Part shown: positions 35,501-49,000 of the stretch, in pieces | How the letters are laid out: every line of letters begins with the position of its first letter | Position numbering within the stretch: the stretch's first letter is position 1 | DNA from: Carex sylvatica | Lineage: Eukaryota; Streptophyta; Magnoliopsida; Poales; Cyperaceae | Direction: 5' to 3' | NCBI GenBank assembly: GCA_964058845.1 | Contig: CAXKVR010000114.1 | Location: 182,564-246,563, forward strand | DNA: 64,000 nucleotides | The notes under the pieces: generated by a model | Databases searched by the model: none | What the model was told of the DNA's origin: nothing | What the model saw: only the letters and a program-made list of their open reading frames with translations | Position numbers and translations under genes: made by a program

Positions 35501-38500
35501 TTGTGAAAATTTACTTATCAAATATTATAGTTGTCCATTTTCTCTTGATTATGTTCTTCTAATACCTACAATAAATTATCCCGAACACCAAATTTTCAGG
35601 TAATGATCAATTCTCACCTCCCAAAACTGAGTGATACTTTTGTTTAATTAAATGAAGTTCAGTAAAGTCAAATTTCAAAATAAAATATTAAAATTAGGTA
35701 TCTATTTTGTTGGTCGAGAGCAGGTACCCTAACGATACCCACGACCGGTTGTGGCTTAATTACACAGATTCTTCATGGAAGGCAATATCCACAGGCTCTG
35801 ACATTGGTGGCTTTACATTTGAGGTACCATCCCCGGTGCTACAGACAGCTGTTGTTCCCTCAATAGCAAACAGCTCCATTGACCTAGCATGGTCGACATC
35901 TGACGAGTCGACTAAATTCTTTGTTGTGCTCCATTTTGTTGAGATCGAGGTCGTGCAAAATACTAGTCTCAGGGAGTTCCACATTTATGCAAATGGAGAG
36001 AAACTGGCCACGGAACCTGCTCCATTGGAGTACCTTAACCCAACTTATTATTGGTACACCCATAGAGGCCACACAAATTATAATGTGTCGATTAAGAGTT
36101 CCCCAAGAGCTTCTCTCCCACCCATACTCAATGCATTTGAGTTGTACACAGTTTTACCAGTGACAATGCTACCCACAGATACCAGAGTTGGTATATCACT
36201 AAACTTTTTTATATTGTCCTCAGTGGAATAATTCTGATAGACAAACAAATTTGATAAGAAATTAGTTTACAACATTTTAAGCAAAATTTTAATCTTCCAT
36301 ACACATACAGTTAAAGCCATTGAATCAATCAAGGAGAGTTATAGTATAAGAAAAGGGTGGAATGGTGATCCTTGTCTTCCTACCAACAACAGTTGGACTG
36401 GCATTAGCTGTACAATTAATTCCTCTGATATTCCCAGGATCACAGTTTTGTAAGTTCTATATCCAATACATTGCATAATTGAATTTTTCTTTCTGTATCG
36501 GTTCTTTTTCAGAAGCAATTAAGTTATATATTTTTCAGAAATCTATCAACCAGTGGATTAACCGGGGCAATGGTATCTGAGTTTGGATACCTAACTGAGC
36601 TTGAGAAATTGTAAGTTCGTTTAACATTCAGCAAAAAAGCATTTTTCTAAGCAAGTCAGAATAGCATCGCTTACATTCCTGTAACAGAGCAATTAGACAG
36701 TTTCTTACATGCAATTCACTTTTATAATCCTTTCAGAGACTTATCTCGCAACAATTTGTCGGGTAGCATTCCTAATTCTCTCGATGAATTGACATCACTT
36801 ACATACTTGTAAGACAAGGGAACCCTTTAATTTTTAGCCAGAGCATGAATTCCCAACATATCAACAAGTGTTCTTTTTTACTGCAGGGACATCTCCGAAA
36901 ACAGTGGTCTTTCAAGAACACTTCCTCCTGGTCTCCAAAAGAGACAAAAAGATGGTCATTTGACAGTGCTGTACGTTTATGTTCCCAATATTGATCAAAT
37001 TAATGATCCTTTATTGCTACCACTTCTTTGAACAAATTGTTCACTATGATTGATACCATAATCAACAAGTAGCCAGGCATCCCATGCTTGGATAATCCAG
37101 AACTGTGTAAAAACTATCAGACAATAAATGCTAGGTCCTGCATCTTGATCTAATTTTGAGTTACTCTGTTGGTAAGGTAGCTTCCCATATGCTGGCCTAG
37201 GTCATGAACGAGCAGCCTGGATACACATAATTTGACCAAAATCTTAATTGACAGCTACAACAGTACTGAGAGTGAATCAGGACACAAGAAATCTTCGAAA
37301 GCAGTTATCTTTGTAATAGTGGCCATAGTTATCGTGTTGTTGATTGCTGGAGCAGTGGCACTTTTCTTTTTGTACCAGAAGAAGAAGAAAAGTAATTGTT
37401 GCATAATTATTAATTTTCACTTTCTTTTAGTAGTCAAAATTTTCAAATTTTCACTATTCTTACTTGCAACCTCCCATACAGAGGGCATGAGATCAAGAAC
37501 TTTTTTTATTGGTATATGCATATATGCCTATACGTAATTTTTCATTACAAACTTTAATTTTTAGGATGTCATTGAATACCAGCTACACTAGAAACATGAC
37601 CATAAATAAAAAGAAATTATATCCACATTGGAGTTTAACTGCCCAGTCAACCTGCATTACCTCACATTTTATAAATGATGTATATTTTGTAGGTCCTCGC
37701 ATCAACCCACCTCCATCTCACAAGGACCCTAGAACATTTGGTACAGAAAATAGCTCCCTTGTATCTGATGACCCAAAGGACCCTGACAAGTCTGGAGCTG
37801 GAGGGAAGGGACTAAATTTTGACAAAAAGCAATTTAGTTTTGCTGAGCTGAAGTCTATCACAGATGACTTCAGAGAAAAAATAGGAACTGGGGGGTTTGG
37901 TGAAGTTTTCAAGGGCAGACTTGAAAATGGAAATAAAGTTGCCATAAAAGTTCGCTCTGAATCATCTTCGCAAGGGACTCAACAGTTTTTGAATGAGGTA
38001 ACAGTCATATCTGTCATTCATCATATATATATAATATAACATTTGGATGGGAGCTAGAATAGCTAGAATAGTGAAATTTGATATTAGTAGATAAGAATAG
38101 AAAAAAAATAGTGATTTTCATATTTGTGTAAATATAGTGCTATTCAGATTAGGAAAATTATTGTTTGGATTATATATTTGGAATAGTGAATAGCTATAAC
38201 CGAGAAAATATAGTGTTAACACTTAACAGGGTGCTAATTAAGAGAAAAAATAGCCAAGTGGGGTCTCAAACTAATTATCACGACACAGAGATGATAGAAG
38301 TCGTGTTAACTTTGTCATTTTGGGACTGTGTTGGCGGAAATTCGAGAAGAAAATATATTTTTCTCTTTTTTCACACTTCCGAATAGTAGCTATTCAAGTT
38401 TTTCCAAGGAATAGAGAATAGCAACTATTATAGCTATTTTGAATAACAAAATTATTGTTTGAATGAACATTGCTATTTTGAATAGCTCCTATTCTCGAAT

Positions 38501-40545
38501 AGTCTCTATTCTTAACACATCCAAACACACCATATAGCGTCCAGCATGGATAATTCACTATATTTTGCATCAGTGATCAGGACCTAGCACAACTATGCTC
38601 TGCATTTCTTCTAACAAAAGCTTAGATTACATGAATTTGTATACTTTAATGGAAGTGACACTTTGAATAAACTTAGCGCTGTATAATAATGTTTAGAACT
38701 GTGTATCATTTTAAAGGCATAGCACCTAATGCAGAATGTATCTTAAAATTGTATCTAGGTTAAAATGTTGTCAAGGGTTCATCACAAGAACTTAGTCTCA
38801 CTAGTTGGCTACTGCAATGACGGAAATCACATTGCACTCATCTACGAGTACCTTGAAGAAGGAAATCTGCAAGATCAGCTCAAAGGTTATAAAGTTGCAC
38901 AATTAAAAGTTCTATCTCTTGTTACAGCTGAAAATTATGTACTTCACCAATATTCTATAATAAACACTTTGATGTGAATCAAGGATGCAAAATGTCAAAT
39001 TCAATCAGATAAAAAAATGGCAGTCTGCAGGATTAGGATTTAGTCCTACTAAAAGCAAGGTGCTAAACTACCAAGTGATAAAATTTTGGCTTAAAATTTT
39101 TATAATTAAAATCTTTGACTTGTAGGCAAGGCTCGGCCTCTTTCATGGAAACAACGGCTCAGAATTGCATATGAATCTGCCCAAGGTATGTAAATTTTGT
39201 TTCCATTGCCATTAGGGGACAACTTGATTCATAGTTCATCAGTGACCTAATCTTTGTTTGCATTTCGTACAGGATTGGAGTATCTTCACAAGATGTGCAA
39301 TCCACCACTAATTCACAGAGACGTAAAAACCAGCAATATTCTACTTACCAGAAATCTCGAGGCACAGGTTTCTGATTTTGGCTTAGTCCGGGCGTTCTCA
39401 GGCACTCATGTCTCCACCAAAATCGTTGGGACACCGGGTTATTTGGATCCCCAGTATGTTCTCTCTGCCTCTCTAGTCTGTTCTTTCTTACTTGTCTATT
39501 CTATCCATTTTTTAGGACGTATTGGTACTAGACCCAGATTCCTTCCTATGTGAGGGGATTTGTTGCCCCTGTGATGCATGTTTGCCGAATTACCTTCACC
39601 TAATATTGAACTCCCCTATATATTATAATTTACAATATTTGTACTCAGTGGCGGAGCGAGACTTTCAAGCTATATGGTCAAACGTGAGTAGGGGTCAATC
39701 ATATAAACTTTTTAAGCTGCGACTGAGAGTCAATTTTACACTATTCATAGAATATTACTAAGTATGTAGAAAATAAGACACAAATACAAAAAAATTGAAA
39801 ATAAATGGAGGTCAATTGATCCCCATATTCCTTCCACATGGCTCCGCCATTGGTCGTACTCTTGTTCTACAGGGTCATCAACATTTTCTCTTTTTGTTTC
39901 CATTTTGTAAGGGTAGAAAGGAAATTGTCTACCAAATTTTATATTAAAGTAAACAAAATATATATAAATTGAAATTTATAGAATGTTCATTGAGGGGAAA
40001 TTAATCTATTGTTTCAAGTTTTCATTACTTCATGTACTTGTTTATTACTTTGTTAATTTGTTTCATATTTCTGCAGTTATGCCTCGACCTCCCAGCTCAT
40101 AGAAAAAAGTGACGTTTACAGTTTTGGGGTTGTCTTGCTAGAAATTGTCACAGGCAAAATGCCAATCTGCCAAGGCCCACAAGGGAATGAGCATTTGACT
40201 AAATTTGTGCAGCAAAGGCTATCCAAAGGAAACATAGAAAGCATATTGGACCCATATATAGGAGGCCAATACAACTTAAACTCTATTTGGAAGGTTACTG
40301 AACTGGCACTTCGGTGCACTGACCTACCTGCTAAGAGGCCTGACATGACAGTAGTTGTAGCAGAGCTCAAAGAATGCCTGAGTCTAGAAATGTATAGCAC
40401 TGAAACTTGGAGCGAAGCTTCTGGCGACATAATCAGTGATTATCAAACAAATTCTTTTTGTGGTGTTAGCCCTAGTGGCAATTTTGAGATGGGGCATATT
40501 GGGAATTCAAAGCTACCACCAGATTATGGTCCTTCGGCAAGATAA
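32573..40545 (+). CDS. Malectin-like LRR receptor-like kinase 2 (914 aa, 13 exons)
   Basis: Proposed exons: 32573-32654, 34929-35478, 35724-36190, 36311-36449, 36539-36610, 36737-36808, 36887-36970, 37255-37391, 37693-37997, 38759-38885, 39126-39185, 39273-39453, 40077-40545. Total 2745 nt in frame. It has a signal peptide [20 protein letters not shown], a malectin-like domain from [17 protein letters not shown] motif [10 protein letters not shown], and a membrane helix near 505-527. Kinase: G-loop GTGGFG (599-604), Lys620, HRDVK (Asp715), DFG (Asp733), and the activation segment ending GTPGYLDP. Exon lengths match gene 1 except exon 9 (305 against 272) and the last exon, which ends GPSAR. 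Gene 1 is the closest relative, and promoter, introns and 3' flank also align. It probably acts at the plasma membrane in stress or defence perception, inferred from the family. Introns 1, 9 and 12 carry MITEs. Confidence 0.87.
33040..33560. other. GC-rich non-coding insert in intron 1 of RLK gene 2
   Basis: A block of higher GC than its surroundings with short open frames on the minus strand (for example 33079-33351) but no recognisable domain. It has no counterpart in intron 1 of gene 1. It may be captured or inserted DNA; no termini were identified. Confidence 0.3.
34004..34508. mobile_element. hAT-type MITE in intron 1 of RLK gene 2
   Basis: Ends CATATAGAAGGAAAAA and TTTTTCCTTATATG with an imperfect 8-bp duplication (atattata / atattatg, 33996-34003 and 34509-34516). 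Its sequence is the inverse of the left arm of the element at 30776-31871 (for example gttgatggtaggactgg against ctagtcataccatcagcc), so the two belong to one family in opposite orientation. Confidence 0.75.
38041..38530. mobile_element. MITE in intron 9 of RLK gene 2
   Basis: Inverted ends atttggatgggagctagaat and ctattcttaacacatccaaa, with many gaatag/ctattc repeats between. Absent from the matching place in gene 1. Exact borders and target duplication are unresolved. A similar 'ggaatag' block occurs at about 33680-33930. Confidence 0.55.
39646..39852. mobile_element. hAT-type MITE in intron 12 of RLK gene 2
   Basis: Ends CAGTGGCGGAGCGAG and GGCTCCGCCATTG, the widespread CAGTGGCGGAGC terminus. 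Flanks are ttgtact and gtcgtact, an eroded 8-bp duplication. Gene 1 has the empty site (gttgtactcatgttctac, about 20099). Confidence 0.75.
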
Positions 40546-41492
40546 ATATCAGTTTTAGATAGCATGATGCTGCATTGCCTTTGTGTCCTTTGTCAACGGT
40601 ATGGTTTAATATAAAATTGTTCACTAAAAAAAGATGGACATGTTGTTTTGTTATTGTAATTTAAGCATTTACACATTCAGCAAATCATTTGTTAAAGTTT
40701 TTTTCTTTGTGAGGATGAAAGTACAGAATATGGAACCTATGGCACGAGGTGCTTTTGAGACAATTTCCATGAATTCGTTTTGGTTCATTTCAATTGACTT
40801 GCATAGATAGCTAGTAATAAGAATTGATCATGGTTTTACAAACTGAAACTATTAAGCTATTGCAGAACAATACAAATGATCTTTCAATAATTGCTATTAT
40901 TTGTCAACGTCTTAATCTCTGATTAAAGCACCCTAACCCCATAACATCACATATGCAAACAGTCTACAAAACATTTTTTTTCTTCCGTGCTTTGAAATAT
41001 TACATAAATGATAAGACACCAATAATATTTCTTTTCTCAGGTACTGATGTCTAGTATCTTTTATTCAGTTCTTCAACTAAAATAACGAGAAACAAACAAT
41101 TAAGAGCAAAATTAATGCTACATATCTCTTTATAACAAAAGTCATGCATTTTATAATCCTTTTTTTATGAGAATCGTTTAAATTTTTTTGATGATCATGT
41201 ATTTTATAATCATATATATCATTTTTTGAAAAGCACATACTAAATAATGATTAGTCTAAGGTAAAATATAGCTGTAAGTTATATCAGAATGCATAAAATG
41301 CAGATCACTAAAATGTACATCCTGCAAGCTATATCTGAAAAATAATATAATTTTGGAAAGAGTACAAGACCAAAAGAAGAAATAGTAGCTTGCATCATTA
41401 AGAATTAACTCTGTTGTAGTTGTCATATTAGAATTGTTTAACTCAACAGTCAGGAAATGTATGAATTAAGTAATTAACTTACGAATGTATAA

Positions 41493-41590
41493 CTATGGTT
41501 CACAAAATCAGAATCGTGATCGGTCACTTGACTGTAGAATCGGAATCGATTGAATCGGTTGAATCAGGTCGAAAAATCGATATTTTTTTT
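41493..41590. mobile_element. Terminal fragment of a hAT-like element
   Basis: CTATGGTTCACAAAATCAG followed by repeated gaatcg/cgattgaatcgg resembles the right end of the element at 17889-19038 in inverse. The other end was not found, so this is a fragment. The stretch to 42240 holds palindromic aataacagg-cctgttatt sequence and no gene. Confidence 0.35.
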
Positions 41591-42516
41591 GTACATGCTC
41601 TAATCCCAGTTTCTTGTTTCTCCCTAATTGGGAAATAAATCTGATGTTCTTCTTGATGAATAACAAGGACCTGTTATTCCGATCCCAGCCATTGATATTG
41701 GTTGTGATTCGCACATGAATTTTTTTTGTTAAGATTTGTGTATAGAAAAATGTGAACGGTTAGAATCGGAATAACAGGCTCCTGTTATTTCTCAAGAATA
41801 ACAGCAGATTAATTTGCCCCTAATCGTCCTCAACTACAACCCCTCTCTCCGGGGGCAAGAGAGAAACAAAGATACTCCAATACACAGAATTTAATTAACT
41901 GGAAATTCCCCCTCTATGATGCCGGAAAAGGAAGATTAGATTAGCAGCCGCGCGGGTGGAACGGAAGAGAGTGACGAAGCATGTAAGGTGAAGACTGAGA
42001 GGTCGCACGACTTTAATAAATTGGGAATCCAACATGGGTGAGGGTTTTGCTCTGCAATGTTGAAGCTTTCGAAATGAGATTTGAGAAGAAGAGATACTTA
42101 CCATCCCACAAAGGGTTAGAACTCTTTATAATTTCCTCATTGATTCCTTTCCTTATTATGCTCCTCTTTTTTATTGGGGCTCATGATACTTGAAAAAAGT
42201 GTCTTGGTATCCTGATTCGTCACATAGTAGAGAAGCCATACTCTGGTTTGCTAAAGTGGAGACAGCAAAGTGGGTTTCGCATGGCAGAGAACGACTCTAC
42301 TTAATTATTTGTCACTTGAGTACGTATTGGTTATATTGCTAAAATTTAAAATTTTCGTGTCTAATTGGGGCTGGTATGGGCATATGCTCAGTCAACTTAT
42401 TGCACCATGTGGAAAAGTTCAAACAAAAACAAAAAAAAAAATAGAAAGGAATGGCCAAAATGCTTGTACACAATTTACTAAAGATACCACAATTCGGTTC
42501 ACAAAAAGACTGCCTA

Positions 42517-42526
42517 TTTATTTATT
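42517..42526 (-). terminator. Candidate poly(A) signal of RLK gene 3
   Basis: Overlapping AATAAATAAA on the minus strand, about 80 bp past the stop codon of RLK gene 3. Confidence 0.35.
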
Positions 42527-42604
42527 GCATGGGATTACAAAAACAAAGCCCTCCAACAAAATAGATAGATAAATTATCTCGTTGCGGGACCTTCTCGAAA
42601 TCAT

Positions 42605-43581
42605 TTACAGGTTTGCAGTTGCACTCCCGCTACGGGTGCCCTGTGTAGAGATCTCCAAATCAAGGCTTTCCTTGAGTTCTGCAACTACTCCACTCATGGT
42701 AGGCCTCTGAGCAGAGCTATTATCAGTACACCTGCATGCCAGGTCAGTAACCTTCCAAACAGAGTTTATGTCATACTGCCCATGCATTCTTTGATCCACT
42801 ATGTTCTCTATGTCTCCTCTTGATAGTTTTTGACTTACCCAATCTATCACATGGCCTCCATCTGGGCCTGCAATGATAGGAGGCTTGCCTGTAATGACCT
42901 CTAGCAGAACTACTCCAAAGCTAAACACATCACTCTTTTCACTTAGCTGGTACAAGGTATAGTACCTGAATTTGCACAGATTTAATCATAATCGGATGGA
43001 AAGGAACTTGTTAATTTAATGATCTATTGTGTAATGTATGAAGGCTTTTTTATCTAATGCTGCAGAAATAAAATAATTCAATTCAATGGTGTAAAAAAAT
43101 TGAATTTATGTCAGGGCTGCATCAGGTGAGCAATTGTTACATTTGTCATTAACTTGTTGGCAACTACTAAGGTAAATTCTGAGGTAAAATACTTTATAAT
43201 CAACAAAGCAGAACAAAATTCTCCAGAATTGAAAAAAGATGGTTACTGTGTTAAGAAGATCAAAGAAAATAAATTAAAAAGATTTAGCTAAATCAAAAGC
43301 AAATAAGAAAAGGGGTCTTACTCAGGGTCTAGGTAGCCTGGGGTGCCAACTACTGCAGTTGAAACATGACTACTTGCCTTGTTAAAAGCTCTAGAGAGCC
43401 CAAAATCGGCAATCTTTGCTTCAAGATTTGCATTTAAAAGAATGTTGTTGGTCTTCACGTCTCTATGGATAAGCGGTGGATTACACGCCTTGTGCAAATA
43501 CTCCAACCCTTCATTGTTTTTGTATTGATAAACACTTAGCTACAGGATGATATTTCAATCAAGGCATGTTTATTTACCCTA

Positions 43582-43622
<41 letters not shown>

Positions 43623-46600
43623 CGAGGGTTGAAATACTTTCATTTTTCATTCTTCGATCATGCTCTACTTTTTAAATCCTCAATAACAACAACCAACATC
43701 AACAAATTAAGTCTTTAGTCCCAAACAAAAATTCTAAACCTCACTGACAATAAAATTGTAACTTATGTCAGTTTCTCTGCAAGTACTTGACAAAATTTAC
43801 GTCCAGAAAAGGGATATATGCATCTGATTTCCATTTTTAAAATGCTGCTCTACCTTGTGCAGATTCGTATCCAACTTGAAGCCGTTGATTCCAAGTCAAT
43901 GGCTCTCCATTATCTGCAATTTGACAAAATAAAGCCTTATATTATACACCACGTAACTATTTCAGTGATCTCTTGATCATGAGAAAAGACCATGATTGTG
44001 TAAAAATTAGTTGACCTGTGAGCTTATCTTGTAGAGTTCCTTCTTCCATGTACTCATACACAAGCGCCATAGAATCTCCATCCATACAAGTACCCATTAG
44101 TGACACCAGGTTCTTGTGATGAACTCTCGTTAAATTTTGAGCCTGAAAACAAAGAAAAAACATATCTTTAAGCCAAAACTTGTTCTGTTAGCCTCATAGT
44201 TTGGATTTTTAAAAAACTCTGGATAGTTTCAGTAAGAACAGACTGGTCATGTGACACGGATTAAAAATTGTTACCTCAGCTAAGAACTCTTTGACTCCTT
44301 GTGAAGATGAATCAGAGCGCATCTTCACTGCAACTTGAGTTCCATTTTCCAGGATGCCCACATACACACTTCCGAATCCTCCAGTGCCAATAGTATTCTG
44401 GAAGCTGTTTGTAATTCTCTTCAGCTCACTGTAAGTGAATTGACGGTTTTCAAAATTCAACATTCCTTCTCTTGCTCCATTTTGTTTTGCATGTTGATTT
44501 GTTAGTGGGGTCGATCCGTCACTTTCATTTGGTACAGGTATCTTTATTTGGTTGTCTGTTAGATAACAAGATTTTAGGTATATCTTGTCAGCATCACATT
44601 TTAAAAAGCAAATACAAAGCTAGATTTAAGCTGATGCAGATGTGAACATTCTGTTTTTTTAATGATTATGCACAGCAGCATTTAGTTCACAATTATCAGT
44701 TGATGTTAGGGTTTTTAACATCTGAATCAACAAATAGAAATGGGAGAAAGAACTCGATGTAATCACATAAAACCAGCACCAGAAAGGCAGCCAAACTGGT
44801 ACAAGTTAGGAACAGCTGAATTTATCTGATTATGTGTTGAACCTAGTATGTAATTTCATGTCCTTTTTTTAAGATGATTGCATGGCATGAGAGGCTTTGA
44901 CAAAACATGGAATAAACTTAGTCATATGAAATAGACAAGTGGAGCATAGTTATTTAACTTATCTAAAAGAGAGAGAAAAGAACAAAGAAATGGCATGGCC
45001 TACGTTTGTTTTTTTTCAAGCACAGGATTAGTATAATTGCAACTGCAATGAGAAGCACCCCAATCACCACCATGACTGCCGTTTGAACTACTGGGATTTT
45101 CTTTTTCTTACTCGGCTTTGTAGAATCTTCAAACCTATGTAAAAAAAAAAGAAATTAAAAATGCCAACCTACTATAAGCTTGAATATATAGCTCCAGACC
45201 TGCTGAGGTTTTTTTTTTTTTCCTTTGCATTTAAGGTGCCAATCAAGAATTTAAAAAGTCATCTTGCACTTGCAAGTTTATTATCAATAGTCTATGGTGG
45301 AACAAGAGCGCAATCAGTTTTGCCAATGATATTTTCACTTGCATGATTTGTTTTAAACCTCTCTCTACTTATTGGGGCCCAAATAGGTCCTTTGCACTTT
45401 GATTTTATTTGTTATAAGAGGACAGGAAGCACTCTCTGTTTGGAGCTTGACATATTCTCTGCTATCGGACTCGTGTGGGACAGCCAAAGAAGAGGAACAA
45501 AATAAAAATGTAAAAGGAAGTTGCAGAAACTGGATATTGACTACTGTGTACAATTACCCTCTATGATCCTATGAAATGTACTTGATGTACTGCAATCCTC
45601 TCAGATAGGTATAGACTGTTTAAACCCAAAGCATTAGTAAATTTCCTGATAGATGTTTCCTCAATTAGGCACAAGAGTACAGATAGGTTGGCCTACTTTG
45701 TATATTGCACCTTTTCTTAAATTGTTATTCCGGTGGGCATTTTATAATGTGTACAAACAATGTTGAATGAAATGTCTAAGTGGTGGTTTCGTGCTGTATT
45801 GAGAATTTTGACCCACACAGGAAATCTCTCTTTTACTTTTCTTCAACTAATTTTTACTCTTTTATGTGTCTTGTTTTCTTTTGGATGATCTTTTCTGCTG
45901 GGCTACATTACCTACTATGTGACCTTTTATAATAAATTATGTAATCCCAAAGAAAATTAATCAGCCATTTTACTCTATAGCATTAAAAAGGAACATAAAT
46001 TAATTAACACTCAAAACAAGAAAACATACTTAAAAATTAGGGTCCCATCTTGTTGTTTTTTCTGAAGACCAGGAGGAAGGGTGGTAGAAATGATGTTGTT
46101 TCCTGTTATGTCCCTGAAAATTTCATCAAACAATTACCTAATGGATGATGACGTTCTTGTTTGAACAAAATATAGGTTAATGTGGAAACCTACAGGTATG
46201 TAAGAGCTTTCAGTTGTTCGAGGAATGTAGGGAGATCCCCTGACAAGTTGTTACTTGACAAGTCCCTGAAAAAAGAAAAATAAAGGACACATCAGGAAAT
46301 AGAAAAGTTAATATGAGAAAATGAAGACGAGTTTGACAGCCACTGTCAAACCTTAAAAAAAATTAAAAAAAATAGAAAATGAAGTCTCCCCATACTATTG
46401 ATTTCAATAGTGTTTTCCCAGAGTTCGGTTGAGAACTAAGGATTCTAAAGACAATAATCTCAACTAAGAACTTAATATTAGCTTACTTAAAAAGGACTTA
46501 CAATGACTCGAGAGAGCTTAGATTTCCAAAAGAAGATATTATTGCACCTGTCAATTCACTGGATGACAAGTTTCTGAAAGAAAAAAAAAATGTTTCTTAC

Positions 46601-47530
46601 TAGTTATTAGCTTCTTATTTCAAAATGAATTTATGTAGTAAAATAAATGCTTACAAGGCTGTGATTCTTGGAATATGGGTGGAATTAGCTGCGCAGGTGA
46701 CACCAATCCACGAGAGTTCCGTAGGTACACATGGATCACCATTCCAACCTTTGTTTACTTTGTAGATTGCCTTAATTGTATTAATGGTAGTAACTGCAAT
46801 TAAAATTTTATACATTGTATCATCACATGAAAAAACAAATCGACCATATTCAAATTAAAGCAAAGTTTTAAGAACTCAACAAGAAATTTGGCATCATTAG
46901 TTAATTATTTCCATTAGTTATGATAACTCTCTTGTGAGATAAGGAAGATGTCAATTGAATTGCAAAATGAGTTAGATGATGATCGATGATCAAACTTTAC
47001 CATCTCCACTACTGGTGGGAACCCCAGTGACAGGCCTATTGACATAGATCTCAAGTGCATTCAATAGAGGCGGGAGAGTTGAGTTTGTAGTAGCCTTAAG
47101 TGACACATTATATTCATTGCGACCTGAGGTGACATATTTAAGCCATCCTGAATATAGTTTAGTTGGTACAGTAGAGTTGAATACTTCAATTAGTTTTCCA
47201 TTGGAAAATATATCAAACTCCCTATGACTAGTGGATGGTATATCCTCGATCTCGCCGATGTGAAGAATTACTAAAAAATTTATGGAACTGTTGTCACTGG
47301 TCCAACTGTAATCAAGGGATTGATTGGTACTGAAAGTGGTGGCAGCAGTTTGCATGACGAGAGTCGGGGTCGCAAAGTCTGTGTCTGATTCCACAGGGAA
47401 GTTTGTTGAGATCTCTGTCCATGTCTCCTGCATGATGTTTGGCCAAATCCGGTCATACAGATCGTTAGGGTACCTGTTTCAGTTTGTAAGAAAAACCAAG
47501 GTAAGAAGAATACTAGTGCAGGCCATATAA

Positions 47531-47574
<44 letters not shown>

Positions 47575-48630
47575 ATTGACTGGAATTTCCCATAGGATAT
47601 CTTAATTATCTTATCTTGAATATTCTGATATTTTCAACAGAGCAAATTTCATATGGTAAATTTATGTTTTCATATTATTTTGAGTTTGAACCTAAAAAAT
47701 CTTCTTAACTGTAATTAGAATTAAAGTAGGTGATGGAGAGAACAAAAGGCATCAAAAACAAATTAATCGGTCCAAACAATAATATGTTAATTTAAAACAA
47801 AAGTATATACCATAGAATTTCTTATTAAGATGTTTACCTTAATTTTGGGTAATTGCTTCCTCCTATGTTCACTCTTTCAAAATAAATCAAAGAATGTGTG
47901 GAATCTACATTTTGATCATAGGTGTTCTTCAATGGCCTCAACTCCAGCCAAGAGATAAATGGAGTACCCTGATTTTTATTTATGAGACAAACTTGTAGGT
48001 AATCAGCATTGGTCTGGACAAAAATCTCACTAAAATGATACTCATGCGCTTCAGTTTTGTTAAATGTGTCCCAATAATTGACCCCCAAATGGATATCAAA
48101 TACTGGGGGTTTATTTAAGTTATCATAATTCCCATACATAAATATTGCTCTAACAAGGTAGTTTGATCCTACTGTTAAGAATCTTAAGGTGTAGCAATTT
48201 CTGGTTTCACTAGGAAAGCTTCTGACTGTCAGCAATTGTTTGCGTAGGTCGTTTAAGGCATAGTCGGGATGAACTTGGGCGTTGACTCCGGTGTCAACAA
48301 ATTGTTCATCAGATACATAAGTCAACTTTGTTTGGTTGTCAACAATGGATGATTGTGCAGGAAGTCCACAGTCAATGCTAATAAAACCTGGAACAAAAAA
48401 TAAACAAACCACAAATCCTTTTTCAAATAATTAATATTTTTTTCAGATGGATTGTTTCGTGTTTATAATAGTGGTTTTGTACTAAATAACCTACAGCACT
48501 TGAAAAAAAATTATATAATAGTGAAAATACTGAGACAATTTTTGGCAGTCTTACCTAGAGAATCAGATTGGCTATGGACTCCAATTATAACCACGGCTAG
48601 TACGAGAAGAACTAAGTAACCCCGTGACAT
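42605..48630 (-). CDS. Malectin-like LRR receptor-like kinase 3 (870 aa, 13 exons)
   Basis: Proposed exons, 5' to 3': 48555-48630, 47838-48387, 47001-47473, 46655-46793, 46502-46573, 46194-46265, 46030-46113, 45004-45134, 44275-44555, 44016-44142, 43854-43913, 43322-43508, 42605-42965. Total 2613 nt in frame. Signal peptide [20 protein letters not shown]; malectin-like domain from [17 protein letters not shown] motif [10 protein letters not shown]; membrane helix [20 protein letters not shown]; kinase with G-loop GTGGFG (589-594), Lys610, HRDVK (Asp705), DFG (Asp723) and [11 protein letters not shown]. It shares exon plan with genes 1 and 2 but differs more in sequence, and exons 3 and 12 are each 6 nt longer. 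It is convergent with gene 2, 2.1 kb apart. The acceptor of exon 12 is AAG with little pyrimidine before it. Confidence 0.85.
43583..43618. repeat. (TA)n microsatellite
   Basis: An uninterrupted TA run inside intron 11 of RLK gene 3; likely length-variable. Confidence 0.85.
47532..47572. repeat. (CT)n microsatellite
   Basis: About 20 CT units inside intron 2 of RLK gene 3. Confidence 0.85.
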
Positions 48631-49000
48631 TTTTGGCAAGATCAATGACTTCCCTTGTTAGCACTACCGCCTGGTCGTGTGGTGCCTGGCTGAAATCTGT
48701 TAGATTGTTGATCTCTGACTGAATTCCATGCGTCTGGTTCACCAGGAGTATTTGGCAAGAGGAGGAGCAGGTGTAGACAGCTATTTGCTTGCTCATGGAG
48801 AGAGAAGAATTGTTAGTGAAGTGGTGAGGCGGATAAAGGAGAGAAGAAAGCGAGCAGAGGAGAGGGCTTCTGAACCGCGAGCAATTATCTTGGATGTTTT
48901 AAAGGCTATATATATTTTGTTCAGATATACAAAAGAGGGTTGGTCAGAGGGCATCGTATATCAAATTATTATAAATTCAGAAATGTAATGGTTTTGTAAT

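Noticed and set aside
48572..48796. Minus-strand 74-aa frame overlapping the gene 3 start codon
   Set aside because: It is in another frame than the signal peptide and has no recognisable features. It might be an upstream ORF, but nothing supports that.
48728..48988. 86-aa plus-strand frame rich in Arg/Glu upstream of RLK gene 3
   Set aside because: It overlaps the probable promoter and leader of gene 3 on the other strand and shows no known domain. The TA-rich part at 48905-48920 fits a minus-strand TATA box better.
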